Positions 25,225 to 34,220 of a stretch of DNA of 64,000 nucleotides are shown here, piece after piece. A program made the position numbers and the translations under genes. The stretch is from Streptomyces chumphonensis (lineage in GTDB: Bacteria > Actinomycetota > Actinomycetes > Streptomycetales > Streptomycetaceae), in NCBI RefSeq assembly GCF_014779715.1, contig NZ_JACXYU010000012.1:62001-126000 (forward strand). The letters are read 5' to 3'. A model generated the notes under the pieces. The model had not been told where the DNA came from, ran no database searches, and worked only from the letters and a program-made list of their open reading frames with translations. How positions within the stretch are numbered: the first letter of the stretch is position 1; every line of letters starts with the position of its first letter.

Positions 25225-25641
25225 TCACAGCCGGGGGATCTCGATGGCCGGGCACCGGTCCATCACCATCTCCACACCGGCCGCCCGGGTGCGCGCGTAC
25301 GCCGCCGGGTCGAGCACGCCCAGCTGGAACCACACCCCGCGCGCCCCGATCGCGACCGCCTCGTCCGCCACCGCTCCGGCCAGCGCGGAGTTCACGAACA
25401 CGTCCACCACGTCCACGGGGAAGGGGACGTCGGCGAGCGAGGCGTACCCGCGCTCCCCGTGCACCGTCTCGGCCTTCGGGTGCACCGGCACGATCCGTTT
25501 GCCGTACCGCTGAAGCACCCCGGCGACCCCGTGGGCGGCGCGGCCGGTGTTTTGCGAGAGGCCGACCACCGCCCAGGTGTCGCCCAGTTCGGTCAGCATG
25601 CGGCGCACGGCACGGTCTGCCTCAGAAGGTTCCACGTTCAT
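25225..25641 (-). CDS. CoA-binding domain protein (YccU type)
   Basis: 138 aa from ATG 25641. A stand-alone Rossmann-like CoA-binding domain: WAVVGLSQNTGRAAHGVAGVLQRYG with the nucleotide-binding Gly-rich turn, PVHPKAETVHGERGYASLADVP, then DVVDVF and WFQLGVLD. It corresponds to the N-terminal domain of succinyl-CoA synthetase alpha. Stand-alone members may bind CoA or act as acyl-CoA or protein-acylation accessories; function is not established. Head-to-head with yigZ, 67 bp apart. Confidence 0.82.
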   Translation of the reverse strand: MNVEPSEADRAVRRMLTELGDTWAVVGLSQNTGRAAHGVAGVLQRYGKRIVPVHPKAETVHGERGYASLADVPFPVDVVDVFVNSALAGAVADEAVAIGARGVWFQLGVLDPAAYARTRAAGVEMVMDRCPAIEIPRL

Positions 25642-25708
25642 GACGGCGGCAACGGTGCCCGCCCCCGGCGCATTCCCGGCCCGCAGGCGGGACACGTAGG
25701 GTGGCCGC

Positions 25709-26332
25709 ATGCAGGACCAGTACCTCACCGTCGCGGCTCCCGGTGTGCACGAGACGGAGGTCAACCGGTCCCGGTTCCGGTGCGCTCTGGCCCCGGCCGC
25801 CACCGAGACCGAGGCGCGGGCGTTCGTCGCGGCGATCCGCGCGGAGCACCCCACCGCCTCCCACCACTGCTGGGCCTACGTGCTCGGGGCGGACGGCGCG
25901 GCGCAGCGGTGCGGCGACGACGGCGAACCCGGCGGCACGGCGGGCGCACCGATGCTCCAGATGCTGCTCCGCCGGGAGGTCCGCTGCACGGTCGCCGTCG
26001 TCTCGCGCTGGTTCGGCGGCACCAAACTCGGCGCCGGCGGCCTCATCCGCGCCTACGGCGGAGCGGTGGGCGCGGCGCTCGACGCCGTGGGCACGGTGAC
26101 GCGCAACCGGCTGCGCCTGGCCACCCTCACCGTGGGCCACGACCGCGCGGGCCGACTGGAGAACGACCTGCGGGCCGCCGGCCACCGCGTGCGGGACGTC
26201 CACTACGGCGCGCGCGTCACCTTCGAGGTCGGACTGCCCGCCGCAGACGTCGACACCTTCAGCGCCTGGCTGGCCGACGCCACGGCCGGGACGGCCCGGC
26301 TGGACCTGCACGGAGACGGCTACGACGTCTGA
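25709..26332 (+). CDS. yigZ: YigZ/IMPACT family protein (UPF0029)
   Basis: 207 aa from ATG 25709. The UPF0029 domain (about 15-125) has the family signature around DGEPGGTAGAPML and SRWFGGTKLGAGGLIRAYGG. A smaller C-terminal ferredoxin-like domain (DUF1949-type, about 140-200) follows. Bacterial members are conserved, ribosome- or RNA-associated proteins of unclear role; the eukaryotic homologue IMPACT regulates translation via GCN2. Confidence 0.9.
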   Translation: MQDQYLTVAAPGVHETEVNRSRFRCALAPAATETEARAFVAAIRAEHPTASHHCWAYVLGADGAAQRCGDDGEPGGTAGAPMLQMLLRREVRCTVAVVSRWFGGTKLGAGGLIRAYGGAVGAALDAVGTVTRNRLRLATLTVGHDRAGRLENDLRAAGHRVRDVHYGARVTFEVGLPAADVDTFSAWLADATAGTARLDLHGDGYDV

Positions 26333-26430
26333 CCGGGCGTCCGGCCGACCACCCGGCCCCGCCGTCCCCGGGAGCCGGGACCCGCCGCCCGGCGCCCGGC
26401 TGTCAGTACGGGGGCTTAGGGTCGGTGGCC

Positions 26431-27603
26431 ATGCGACTGCTGCACACCTCCGACTGGCATCTGGGCCGCGGCCTGCACCGCGTCGCGCTCCTGGAGGCCC
26501 AGACCGCCTTCGTCGAGCACCTGGTCACCACGGTGCGCGAGCAGCACGTCGACGCCGTCCTCGTCGCCGGTGACGTCTACGACCGCGCGGTGCCGCCGCT
26601 CGGCGCGGTGGCCCTCTTCGACGAGACGCTCAACCGGCTGGCCGCCCTCGGGGTGCCCACCGTGATGATCTCCGGCAACCACGACTCGGCGCGCCGACTG
26701 GGCGTCGGCGCCGGGCTGCTCGCCCGCGCCGGGGTCCACCTGCGGACCGACGTCGCCGGCTGCGCGAGTCCCGTCGTGCTGGACGACGCCCACGGCCCGG
26801 TGGCGTTCTACGGCCTGCCCTACCTCGAACCGGCGCTCGTGCGCGGCAGCCTGGGCGCCGAGCACACGACCCACGCCGCCGTGCTGGACGCCGCCATGGG
26901 CAGGGTCCGCGCCGATCTCGCCACCCGCCCCGAGGGCACCCGCTCCGTCGTGCTCGCCCACGCCTTCGTGACCGGCGGTCAGGGCTGCGACAGCGAACGG
27001 GACATCACCGTCGGGGGAGTGGCGTCCGTGCCCGCCGCCGTCTTCGAAGGCGTCGACTACGTGGCACTGGGCCACCTGCACCGGTGCCAGACCCTCACTC
27101 CCCGGCTGCGCTACTCGGGTTCGCCCCTCGCCTACTCCTTCTCCGAGGCCGACCACCGCAAGTCGATGTGGCTCGTCGACCTCGACGGCGCGGGCGACGT
27201 GAGCGCCGAACGCCTCGACTGCCCCGTGCCCCGGCCGCTCGCCCGGCTGCGGGGACACCTCACCGACCTGCTGTCCGACGCGAGCCTGGACCGGCACACC
27301 GGTTCCTGGGTGGAGGCCACCCTCACCGACCCCGTCCGCCCCGCCGAGCCGATGGCCCGTCTCGCCGAGCGCTTCCCGCACGTCCTCAGCCTCGTGTTCG
27401 ACCCGCAGGAGACCGCGCAGGGGCCGGTCCGCAGCTACGCCCAGCGGCTGCGGGGCCGCAGTGACCGGGAGATCGCCGAGGACTTCGTCGGCCACGTCCG
27501 TGCCGGGCGCGGCCCCTCCGCGGCCGAACGGACGGTGCTGCGCGAAGCGTTCGACAGCGTCCGCGTCACCGACGCCCAGACCGAGAAGGACCCGATCCGT
27601 TGA
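26431..27603 (+). CDS. sbcD: Exonuclease subunit SbcD
   Basis: 390 aa. Mre11-type metallophosphoesterase nuclease of the SbcCD complex, which opens DNA hairpins and blocked double-strand ends. All five metal-binding motifs are visible: HTSDWHLG (5-12), GDVYDR, SGNHDS, HAFV and GHLHR. The capping domain fills the C-terminal half. ATG 26431. Its stop overlaps the sbcC start by 4 bp, giving strict co-translation. Confidence 0.95.
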   Translation: MRLLHTSDWHLGRGLHRVALLEAQTAFVEHLVTTVREQHVDAVLVAGDVYDRAVPPLGAVALFDETLNRLAALGVPTVMISGNHDSARRLGVGAGLLARAGVHLRTDVAGCASPVVLDDAHGPVAFYGLPYLEPALVRGSLGAEHTTHAAVLDAAMGRVRADLATRPEGTRSVVLAHAFVTGGQGCDSERDITVGGVASVPAAVFEGVDYVALGHLHRCQTLTPRLRYSGSPLAYSFSEADHRKSMWLVDLDGAGDVSAERLDCPVPRPLARLRGHLTDLLSDASLDRHTGSWVEATLTDPVRPAEPMARLAERFPHVLSLVFDPQETAQGPVRSYAQRLRGRSDREIAEDFVGHVRAGRGPSAAERTVLREAFDSVRVTDAQTEKDPIR

Positions 27604-30600
27604 GGCTGCACCGGCTGACCGTCACCGCCTTCGGTCCCTTCGCCGGCACCCATCACGTCGACTTCGACGCGCTCTGCGGCGCCGGGCTCTTCCTCCTGCA
27701 CGGGGCGACCGGCGCGGGCAAGACCTCGGTGCTCGACGCCGTCTGCTACGCGCTCTACGGAGGAGTCCCCGGCGCCCGGCAGACGCAGGGCCACGGCGGG
27801 CTGCGCAGCAGCCACGCACCGGCCGGTACGCCCACCGAGGTCACACTGGAGTTCACGGTGGGGGAACGCCGGCTGCGGACGACCCGGCGCCCCGAACACC
27901 GCCGCCGCAAGCACCGGGGCGAGGGCTTCACCACCGACAAGGCCCTCTCGCTGCTGCACGAGCACGACGCGGCCACCGGCCGGTGGCGCGCGCTCAGCCG
28001 ATCCCACCAGGAGATCGGCAAGGAGATCGTCGAGTCGCTCGGCATGAGCCGCGAGCAGTTCTGCCAGGTCGTGCTGTTGCCCCAGGGCGACTTCGCCCAC
28101 TTCCTGCGCGCCAGGGCCGACGAGCGCGGTGCACTGCTCGGCCGGCTCTTCGACACCGGCCGCTTCCGCGCCGTCGAGGCCCACCTCGCGGAGCGGCGGA
28201 CCACCGCCCAGCAGCGCTTGCGGGAAGCCGACGCGACGCTGTTGGCCCTCGCCCACCGCATGGCGCAGGTGGCCGAGGGGAACGGCACCGACGAGCCGCT
28301 TCCCGCCCTGGCACCGGGGGACGAGGGCCTCGCCGGGACCGTGCTCGCCTGGGCGGCCCTCGCCCGCGGCACCGCGCGCGAGCGGCTCACCGGCACCGAG
28401 CTGGCTCTCCGGGCGGCCGAGCGCCACCACCAGGCGGCCCAGGAGCGGCTGGCCGCCGCCGAGGAGCTGGCGCGCCTCCAGGAACGCCACCGCAGGGCTC
28501 GCGGCCGGGCCGAGGAACTGGCCCGGCAGGCGCCCGAGCGCGACGCCGTGCGGCAGCGGGTCGAACGCGCCCGCAGCGCCGAGTCCGTCCTGCCCGCGCT
28601 GGCCGCCCGCCGCACCGCCGAGGCCGAGCACCACCGTTCGGCGCGGGCCGAGGACGAAGCCCGCGCCCGGTTGCCTGAACCGTTCCGCCAGGCCACGGCC
28701 GAGCACCTCACCGCGAGCGAACGCCGCACCCGTCAGCAGCTCGGCGCCCTGGAGGCGGCCCGCCGGGCCGAAGCCCGCGCCGAGACGCTCGGCCGCGAGC
28801 TGAACGGCCTGGACCGGGACGCCGTCCACGACGAGGCCGTGGCCCGCGAGGCCGAGGAATGGCTGGCTGTCTGGCCCGCCCGGCAGACCGCCCACCAGCG
28901 GCGCGTCGACGACGCCCAGGCGGCGGCCACCCGCGCCGAACAACTCGGCGCCCGGCTCGAACCCGCCCGCCGACGCCTGGACGCGGCCCGTACCCGCGAC
29001 CGGCTGGTCGCCGAGCTCACCGGAGCCACCGAGCGGGCGCGGCACGCCGCGGACGCCGCGGCCGACGCCCGGCAGCGGTGGCTCGACCTCCGCGAGCGCC
29101 GGCTCGCGGGCATCGCCGCCGAACTGGCCCTCGCTCTGCGGCCCGGCGCCCCCTGCGCCGTCTGCGGCTGCGCGGAGCACCCCGCGCCCGCCGGGCCCAC
29201 CGCCGACCACGTGGACGCGGCCGCCGAGGACGCGGCACTGGCGGATCACCAGAGAGCCGAGGCCGCACGGGAGGAGGCCGCACAGGCTCGGCAGGCCGTC
29301 GAGGAAGCCCTCCGCCACGCGCGTACGGAGTCCGGCGAGGACACGGTGAAGGACTGCGCCGCGCTCCTGGCCGGCCTGGAGGCCGACATCGGGACCGCAC
29401 GCCGCGAGGCCGCCCAGGCGCACATTCTGCGCGAACGGCTCGACCAGGCCGAACGTGAGCACGAGCGCCGACTCGCCGAAGGCCATGAGGCCGCCCGGCG
29501 CACCGCGGCCCGCACCTCCCGCCGGGAGGCACTCCAGCACGAACTGCGCTCGCAACGGGACGCGGTGCGGCAGGCACGCGGGGACGCCCCGAGCGTGGCC
29601 GACCGCGCCGCCCGCCTGGCGGGACTCGCCGGAACGCTCGCCGAGGCCGCCGAGGCCGCCCGCCGGGCCGACGCAGCCGCGCGTCACCTGAAACAGGCCG
29701 ACGCCGCGCTGGACGACGCCGCGTGGCGGGCCGGTTTCCCCGCGCCACAGGCCGCGGCGGACGCGGTCGTGGAGGCGGATGCCGCCCGCGCCCTGCGACG
29801 CAGGCTGGACGACTGGCAGACGGAGGAGGCCACCTGCGCCGCCGAACTGGCCGACCCGGCCGTCGGGGCCGCCGCGCGTGAGGACCCCGCCGACGTGGCC
29901 GCGGCCCGCCGGGCCGCCGAGGCCGCCGCCGACCGGCGCCGCGCCGCTGACGCCGCCGCCTCGGCCGCCCGCTCCCGCGCGACCGACCTCGACCGGCTCT
30001 CCGCGCGGGCCACCGAGGCCGTACGGGCGCTCGGACCGCGTCGGGCCGAGCACGAACGCGTCACCCGCCTCGCGGGTCTGGCCGCCGGCACCTCCGCCGA
30101 GAACGAACGGCGGATGCGCCTGGAGACCTACGTCCTCGCCGCGCGCCTCGAACAGGTCGCCGCGGCCGCCAGCTCCCGGCTGCACCGCATGTCGTCCGGC
30201 CGGTACACGCTGCTGCACTCCGACGACCGCGCCGGACGCGGCGCGCGCTCCGGGCTGGGGCTGCACGTCGTCGACGCGTGGACCGGACAGGAACGGGACA
30301 CGGCCAGCCTCTCCGGAGGTGAGACGTTCTTCGCCTCTCTGGCGCTGGCGCTGGGCCTCGCCGACGTCGTCGGCGACGAGGCGGGGGGCACCCGGCTGGA
30401 CACGCTCTTCATCGACGAGGGCTTCGGCAGCCTCGACGAGCAGACGCTGGACGAGGTGCTGGAGGTCCTGGACTCGCTGCGCGAACGCGACCGCTGCGTG
30501 GGCATCGTCAGCCACGTGGCGGACCTCCGGACGCGTGTCCCCGCCCAGTTGGAGGTCGTCAAGCGCCGCTCCGGTTCGGTCCTGCGGCATCACGCCGACG

Positions 30601-30626
30601 GCAGCGGGCCACCGGTCGGCGGCTGA
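27600..30626 (+). CDS. sbcC: Exonuclease subunit SbcC
   Basis: 1008 aa SMC/Rad50-like ATPase, partner of SbcD. Walker A GATGAGKT at 35-42; very long coiled coils rich in Ala, Arg and Glu; the zinc hook Cys519-x-x-Cys522 (PCAVCG) in the middle; signature SLSGGET near 903 and Walker B LDTLFIDEGFGSLDE near 933. The start is TTG in a TTGA overlap with sbcD, because no ATG or GTG gives the complete MRLHRL N-terminal strand. The rare start codon should lower translation relative to sbcD. Confidence 0.94.
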   Translation: MRLHRLTVTAFGPFAGTHHVDFDALCGAGLFLLHGATGAGKTSVLDAVCYALYGGVPGARQTQGHGGLRSSHAPAGTPTEVTLEFTVGERRLRTTRRPEHRRRKHRGEGFTTDKALSLLHEHDAATGRWRALSRSHQEIGKEIVESLGMSREQFCQVVLLPQGDFAHFLRARADERGALLGRLFDTGRFRAVEAHLAERRTTAQQRLREADATLLALAHRMAQVAEGNGTDEPLPALAPGDEGLAGTVLAWAALARGTARERLTGTELALRAAERHHQAAQERLAAAEELARLQERHRRARGRAEELARQAPERDAVRQRVERARSAESVLPALAARRTAEAEHHRSARAEDEARARLPEPFRQATAEHLTASERRTRQQLGALEAARRAEARAETLGRELNGLDRDAVHDEAVAREAEEWLAVWPARQTAHQRRVDDAQAAATRAEQLGARLEPARRRLDAARTRDRLVAELTGATERARHAADAAADARQRWLDLRERRLAGIAAELALALRPGAPCAVCGCAEHPAPAGPTADHVDAAAEDAALADHQRAEAAREEAAQARQAVEEALRHARTESGEDTVKDCAALLAGLEADIGTARREAAQAHILRERLDQAEREHERRLAEGHEAARRTAARTSRREALQHELRSQRDAVRQARGDAPSVADRAARLAGLAGTLAEAAEAARRADAAARHLKQADAALDDAAWRAGFPAPQAAADAVVEADAARALRRRLDDWQTEEATCAAELADPAVGAAAREDPADVAAARRAAEAAADRRRAADAAASAARSRATDLDRLSARATEAVRALGPRRAEHERVTRLAGLAAGTSAENERRMRLETYVLAARLEQVAAAASSRLHRMSSGRYTLLHSDDRAGRGARSGLGLHVVDAWTGQERDTASLSGGETFFASLALALGLADVVGDEAGGTRLDTLFIDEGFGSLDEQTLDEVLEVLDSLRERDRCVGIVSHVADLRTRVPAQLEVVKRRSGSVLRHHADGSGPPVGG

Positions 30627-30675
30627 CCCGCGGGCGCGGACGGCCGTACCCGGGCACGCCGGAGCGCCGACCGGG

Positions 30676-32370
30676 TCACAGCCGGGCCAGCTCCACCGCC
30701 AGGTCGTCCAGCCCCAGGGATCCCTGGCTCAGCGCGGCCATGTGCCAGGCCTTCGCGTCGAAGGCCGATCCCGCGCGGGCGCGCGCCGCGTCCCGGCCGG
30801 CCAGCCACACCCGCTCGCCGAGCTTGTAGCCGATCGCCTGCCCGGGCAGCCCGAGGTACCGCACCAGCTCGCTCTCCACCGACTCCTCGTGCTGTCCGGT
30901 GTGCCGGGCGAAGAACTCCTGCGCCGACGCCGGGGTCCAGACCTCGCCGGGCCGGAACGGGGAGTCGTCGGGAATGCGCATCTCCAGGTGCATGCCGATG
31001 TCGATGATCACTCGGATCGCCCGCATCATCTGGGCGTCGAGGTAGCCCAGCCGACGCTCCGGGTCCGCCAGGAAGCCCAGTTCGTCCATCAGCCGTTCCG
31101 CGTACAGCGCCCACCCCTCGGCGTTCGCGCTCACCATGCCCACCGTCGTCTGGTAGCGGGAGAGGTGCTCGGCCCGGTGCACCCACTGCGCCAGCTGGAG
31201 GTGGTGTCCCGGCACTCCTTCGTGGTACCAGGTGCTCACGAGGTCGAACACGGGGAAGCGGTCGTGCCCCAGGGTCGGGAGCCAGGTCCGTCCGGGACGA
31301 CTGAAGTCCAGGGAGGGCGAGGTGTAGTAGGGCGCAGCGGCCCCTCCGGGTGGGGCGATCATGGACTCCACGCGCCGGACGGGATCGGCCAGTTCGAAGT
31401 GCGTGCCGTCCAGGGCGTCGATGGCCTCGTCCATCAGGTCCTGCAGCCACCGGCGCGTCGTCTCGACGCCCTCGATCACCTGCCCGTGGGTGCGCAGGTG
31501 CCGCATGACCGCCCACGGGTCGGACGCGTCCGGGGCGATCCGGACGGCCTCCTTGCGCAGCTCCGCGTGCAGGCGGTGGAACTCCGACCAGCCGTAGGCG
31601 TAGGCCTCCTCCAGGTCCAGGTCGGTCCCGTTCCAGTAGCGTGCCCAGCGGGCGTACCGCTCTCGTCCGACGACGTCGGGAGCGTCGGCCACCGCGGGCC
31701 CGTAGTCGTCCGCGAGCCAGCCGCGCAGCTCCGCCAGCGCTCCGGTGGCGGCCCTGGCCGCCGCGTCGAGCTCACCGCTCAGGGATTGCGGACCCCGCGC
31801 GGCGAACGCCCCGAACCACCCACCGGAACCCGCCGTGCCGACCCACTCGGCCAGCTGGCCGACGACGGTGGTGACTTGACGCGGGCCGCCCGGCAACCCC
31901 GCCGCCAGTCCGGCGGCCAAGGACTCCCGGTACCCCGCCAGGGCCTCCGGAACGGCCCGCAACCGCTGGGCGACCGCGGCCCAGTCCTCCTCGTTCTCCG
32001 TCGGCATGATCGTGAAGGCCATGCGGGTCAGCTGCAACGGTGAGCTGAGGTTGCCCACCGCCCGCAGCGGCTCGCCCGCCTCTCGTACGGCCAGCTCGGC
32101 CGTGAGCCGTTCCCGGAGCAGCCGGGCACACCGCCCCTCCGCCGCGTCGGCGGCCTCCGGCAGGTCCGCGGCGTCGGCCAGCGAGGCGAGCGTCGAGCGC
32201 TGGAGGTCGGCGAGGGCCCGGCCGCCGTCGGGGGAGAAGTCCGGGAGCCGCCCGGCGGCCTCGCGTACTCCCAGCTCCGTGCCGACGACGGGGTCGAGCT
32301 GAACGAGGGCGTCGACGTAGGCGTCGGCGATCTGACGGGGGAGCGGGGCGGTACGCGTGGTCTCGGACAT
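30676..32370 (-). CDS. DUF885 family protein, putative metallopeptidase-like
   Basis: 564 aa from ATG 32370, preceded by GAGG. DUF885 proteins are large helical proteins with a gluzincin-like motif; here the histidine pair lies in WYHEGVPGHHLQLAQ, followed by a downstream YAERLMDELG segment that may supply the third ligand. No signal peptide is seen, so it is probably cytoplasmic. Peptidase activity is assumed for the family but rarely shown. A 12-bp palindrome lies just upstream. Confidence 0.82.
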   Translation of the reverse strand: MSETTRTAPLPRQIADAYVDALVQLDPVVGTELGVREAAGRLPDFSPDGGRALADLQRSTLASLADAADLPEAADAAEGRCARLLRERLTAELAVREAGEPLRAVGNLSSPLQLTRMAFTIMPTENEEDWAAVAQRLRAVPEALAGYRESLAAGLAAGLPGGPRQVTTVVGQLAEWVGTAGSGGWFGAFAARGPQSLSGELDAAARAATGALAELRGWLADDYGPAVADAPDVVGRERYARWARYWNGTDLDLEEAYAYGWSEFHRLHAELRKEAVRIAPDASDPWAVMRHLRTHGQVIEGVETTRRWLQDLMDEAIDALDGTHFELADPVRRVESMIAPPGGAAAPYYTSPSLDFSRPGRTWLPTLGHDRFPVFDLVSTWYHEGVPGHHLQLAQWVHRAEHLSRYQTTVGMVSANAEGWALYAERLMDELGFLADPERRLGYLDAQMMRAIRVIIDIGMHLEMRIPDDSPFRPGEVWTPASAQEFFARHTGQHEESVESELVRYLGLPGQAIGYKLGERVWLAGRDAARARAGSAFDAKAWHMAALSQGSLGLDDLAVELARL

Positions 32371-32386
32371 GCGCCCCATCCTCGTA

Positions 32387-32398
32387 CGGAACGTTCCG
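32387..32398. promoter_or_regulatory. Palindrome CGGAACGTTCCG before the DUF885 gene
   Basis: Perfect 12-bp palindrome located 17 bp upstream of ATG 32370, inside the expected promoter or leader. It is a candidate operator; no cognate regulator is identified. Confidence 0.35.
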
Positions 32399-32448
32399 CT
32401 CCGTCACCAGGTTCACGGGCCGATCCGGCCGCCGGTGTCCGGCGGCGC

Positions 32449-32946
32449 TCAGCCCGCCGGGCCGGGCCCGGGCTCCTGCGGCGGGAGCAGCGGCCCGCAG
32501 GACCAGTGCTGGAAGATCAGACGCGTCTCCACCCGGGCCACCTCCTTGCGCGAGGTGAACTCGTCGAGCACGAGGCGCTGGAGGTCGGCCGTGCCGGTGA
32601 CGGCCACGTGCACCAGGTAGTCGTCGGGCCCGGTCAGGTGGAACAGGGAACGGGACTCGGGCAGGGCACGGACACGCTCCACGAAGGGGTCGATGAGGTC
32701 CCTGCGGTGCGGACGCACCTGCACCAGCAGGAGCGCCTCGACCGAGCGGCCGAGCTTCGCCGGGTCCAGACGCAGTTCGTGGCCCAGGATCAGACCGCTC
32801 CGCCGCAGTCGCGTCACCCGGTCCAGGCAGGTCGACGGGGCGAGTCCCACGGCGGCGGCGAGATCGCGGTACGTCGTCCGGGCATCGTTCTGAAGGAGCC
32901 GCAGAATCTCCAGATCGACCGGATCTAGTCGCACGGATTCGGTCAT
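32449..32946 (-). CDS. Lrp/AsnC family transcriptional regulator
   Basis: 165 aa from ATG 32946. N-terminal winged helix-turn-helix (LDPVDLEILRLLQNDARTTY, then AAAVGLAPSTCLDRVTRL) and C-terminal RAM/ligand-sensing domain (about 70-150, with TGPDDYLVHVAVTGTADL). Lrp proteins respond to amino acids. Only 59 bp separate it from a divergent transsulfuration enzyme, which it probably controls together with itself (inference). Confidence 0.9.
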   Translation of the reverse strand: MTESVRLDPVDLEILRLLQNDARTTYRDLAAAVGLAPSTCLDRVTRLRRSGLILGHELRLDPAKLGRSVEALLLVQVRPHRRDLIDPFVERVRALPESRSLFHLTGPDDYLVHVAVTGTADLQRLVLDEFTSRKEVARVETRLIFQHWSCGPLLPPQEPGPGPAG

Positions 32947-33005
32947 CGGCCGAACGTAGCACGGTGCCTTTCCGCTACGGACCGGTAGCTGTTCAGCATG
33001 CACGC

Positions 33006-34220
33006 ATGGACACGACACCTTCCGCGTCGGGCACCCCCGACGCCCAGGCCCCCTACCGCACCACCGGGGCCCTGGCCACGCACGCCGTGCACGCCGGGCG
33101 CGAGGACCTCGCCGCCCTCGGCCTGCACGCCGCTCCGCTGGACCTGTCCACGACCTACCCCAGCTCCGACAGCCGGGGCGAGGGCCTGCGGCTGGACGAG
33201 TTCGCGGCCACCGGGGCGCAGCTGGAGGGTCCGCCCGTGTACGCCCGGCTGGACAACCCCACCGTCGGCCGTTTCGAGCAGGCACTCGCCCGGCTTGAGG
33301 GCACCGAGTCGGCCGTCGCCTTCGCCAGTGGCATGGCCGCCCTCACGGCGGTCCTGCTGGCCCGTTCGGCCGCCGGACTGCGCCACGTCGTCGCCGTCCG
33401 GCCGCTGTACGGCTGCAGCGACCACCTGCTGAGCGGCGGACTGCTGGGCACCGAGGTCACCTGGACCGACCCGGAGGGCATCGCCGACGCCGTCCGCCCC
33501 GACACCGCGCTGGTCATGGTGGAGACCCCCGCCAATCCCACGCTGGCCGAAGTGGACCTCGACGCGGTCGCACGCGCCTGCGGCCGGGTGCCGCTGCTCG
33601 TCGACAACACCTTCGCCACCCCCGTGCTCCAGCGCCCCCGGGAGCACGGGGCCCGGTTCGTGCTGCACAGCGCGACGAAGTACCTGGGCGGGCACGGGGA
33701 CGTCCTCGGCGGCGTCGTCGCCTGCGACGAGGAGTTCGCCCGTGACCTGCGCCGCATCCGCTTCGCCACCGGCGGGGTGCTGCACCCGCTGGCGGGCTAT
33801 CTGCTGCTGCGCGGGCTGTCCACCCTGCCCGTGCGGGTCAAGGAGCAGTCGGCGACGGCCGCGGAACTGGTGCGCCGCCTGGCCGCCGATCCCCGGGTGA
33901 CGGCCGTGCACTACCCCCGGCTGGGCGGCGCGATGGTGGCCTTCGAGGTACGCGACGATCCGCACGAGGTGATCTCCGGCGTACGTCTCATCACCCCGGC
34001 CGTCAGCCTCGGCAGCGTCGACACGCTCATCCAGCACCCCGGATCGATCAGCCACCGCATCGTGGCGGCCGGGGACCGTGCGGCCGGTGGGATCAGCGAG
34101 AAGCTCCTGCGCATGTCCGTGGGCCTGGAGGACGTCGAGGACCTGTGGCAGGACCTCGACCTCGCGCTCAGCGGCCTTCGGCCCCGGCCGGAGCCGCGAC
34201 GGGAGACAGCGGTGCGCTGA
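33006..34220 (+). CDS. Transsulfuration PLP enzyme (cystathionine gamma-synthase/lyase family)
   Basis: 404 aa from ATG 33006. Fold-type I PLP enzyme of the Cys/Met metabolism family: LEGTESAVAFASGMAA near residue 100, PLYGCSDHLL, VDNTFATPVLQ with the PLP-binding Asp, HSATKYLGGHGDVLGG with the Schiff-base Lys, and the terminal HPGSISHR. Members include cystathionine gamma-lyase, gamma-synthase and methionine gamma-lyase; the sequence alone does not separate these. No Shine-Dalgarno precedes the start, so translation may be leaderless. The divergent Lrp regulator supports a role in amino-acid breakdown. Confidence 0.88.
   Translation: MDTTPSASGTPDAQAPYRTTGALATHAVHAGREDLAALGLHAAPLDLSTTYPSSDSRGEGLRLDEFAATGAQLEGPPVYARLDNPTVGRFEQALARLEGTESAVAFASGMAALTAVLLARSAAGLRHVVAVRPLYGCSDHLLSGGLLGTEVTWTDPEGIADAVRPDTALVMVETPANPTLAEVDLDAVARACGRVPLLVDNTFATPVLQRPREHGARFVLHSATKYLGGHGDVLGGVVACDEEFARDLRRIRFATGGVLHPLAGYLLLRGLSTLPVRVKEQSATAAELVRRLAADPRVTAVHYPRLGGAMVAFEVRDDPHEVISGVRLITPAVSLGSVDTLIQHPGSISHRIVAAGDRAAGGISEKLLRMSVGLEDVEDLWQDLDLALSGLRPRPEPRRETAVR

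Noticed and set aside
27435..30593. Very long open frame antisense to sbcC, over 1000 codons
   Set aside because: It mirrors the GC-rich third-position bias of sbcC, has no ribosome-binding site and shows low-complexity Gly/Ala/Arg composition; sbcC has all family motifs.
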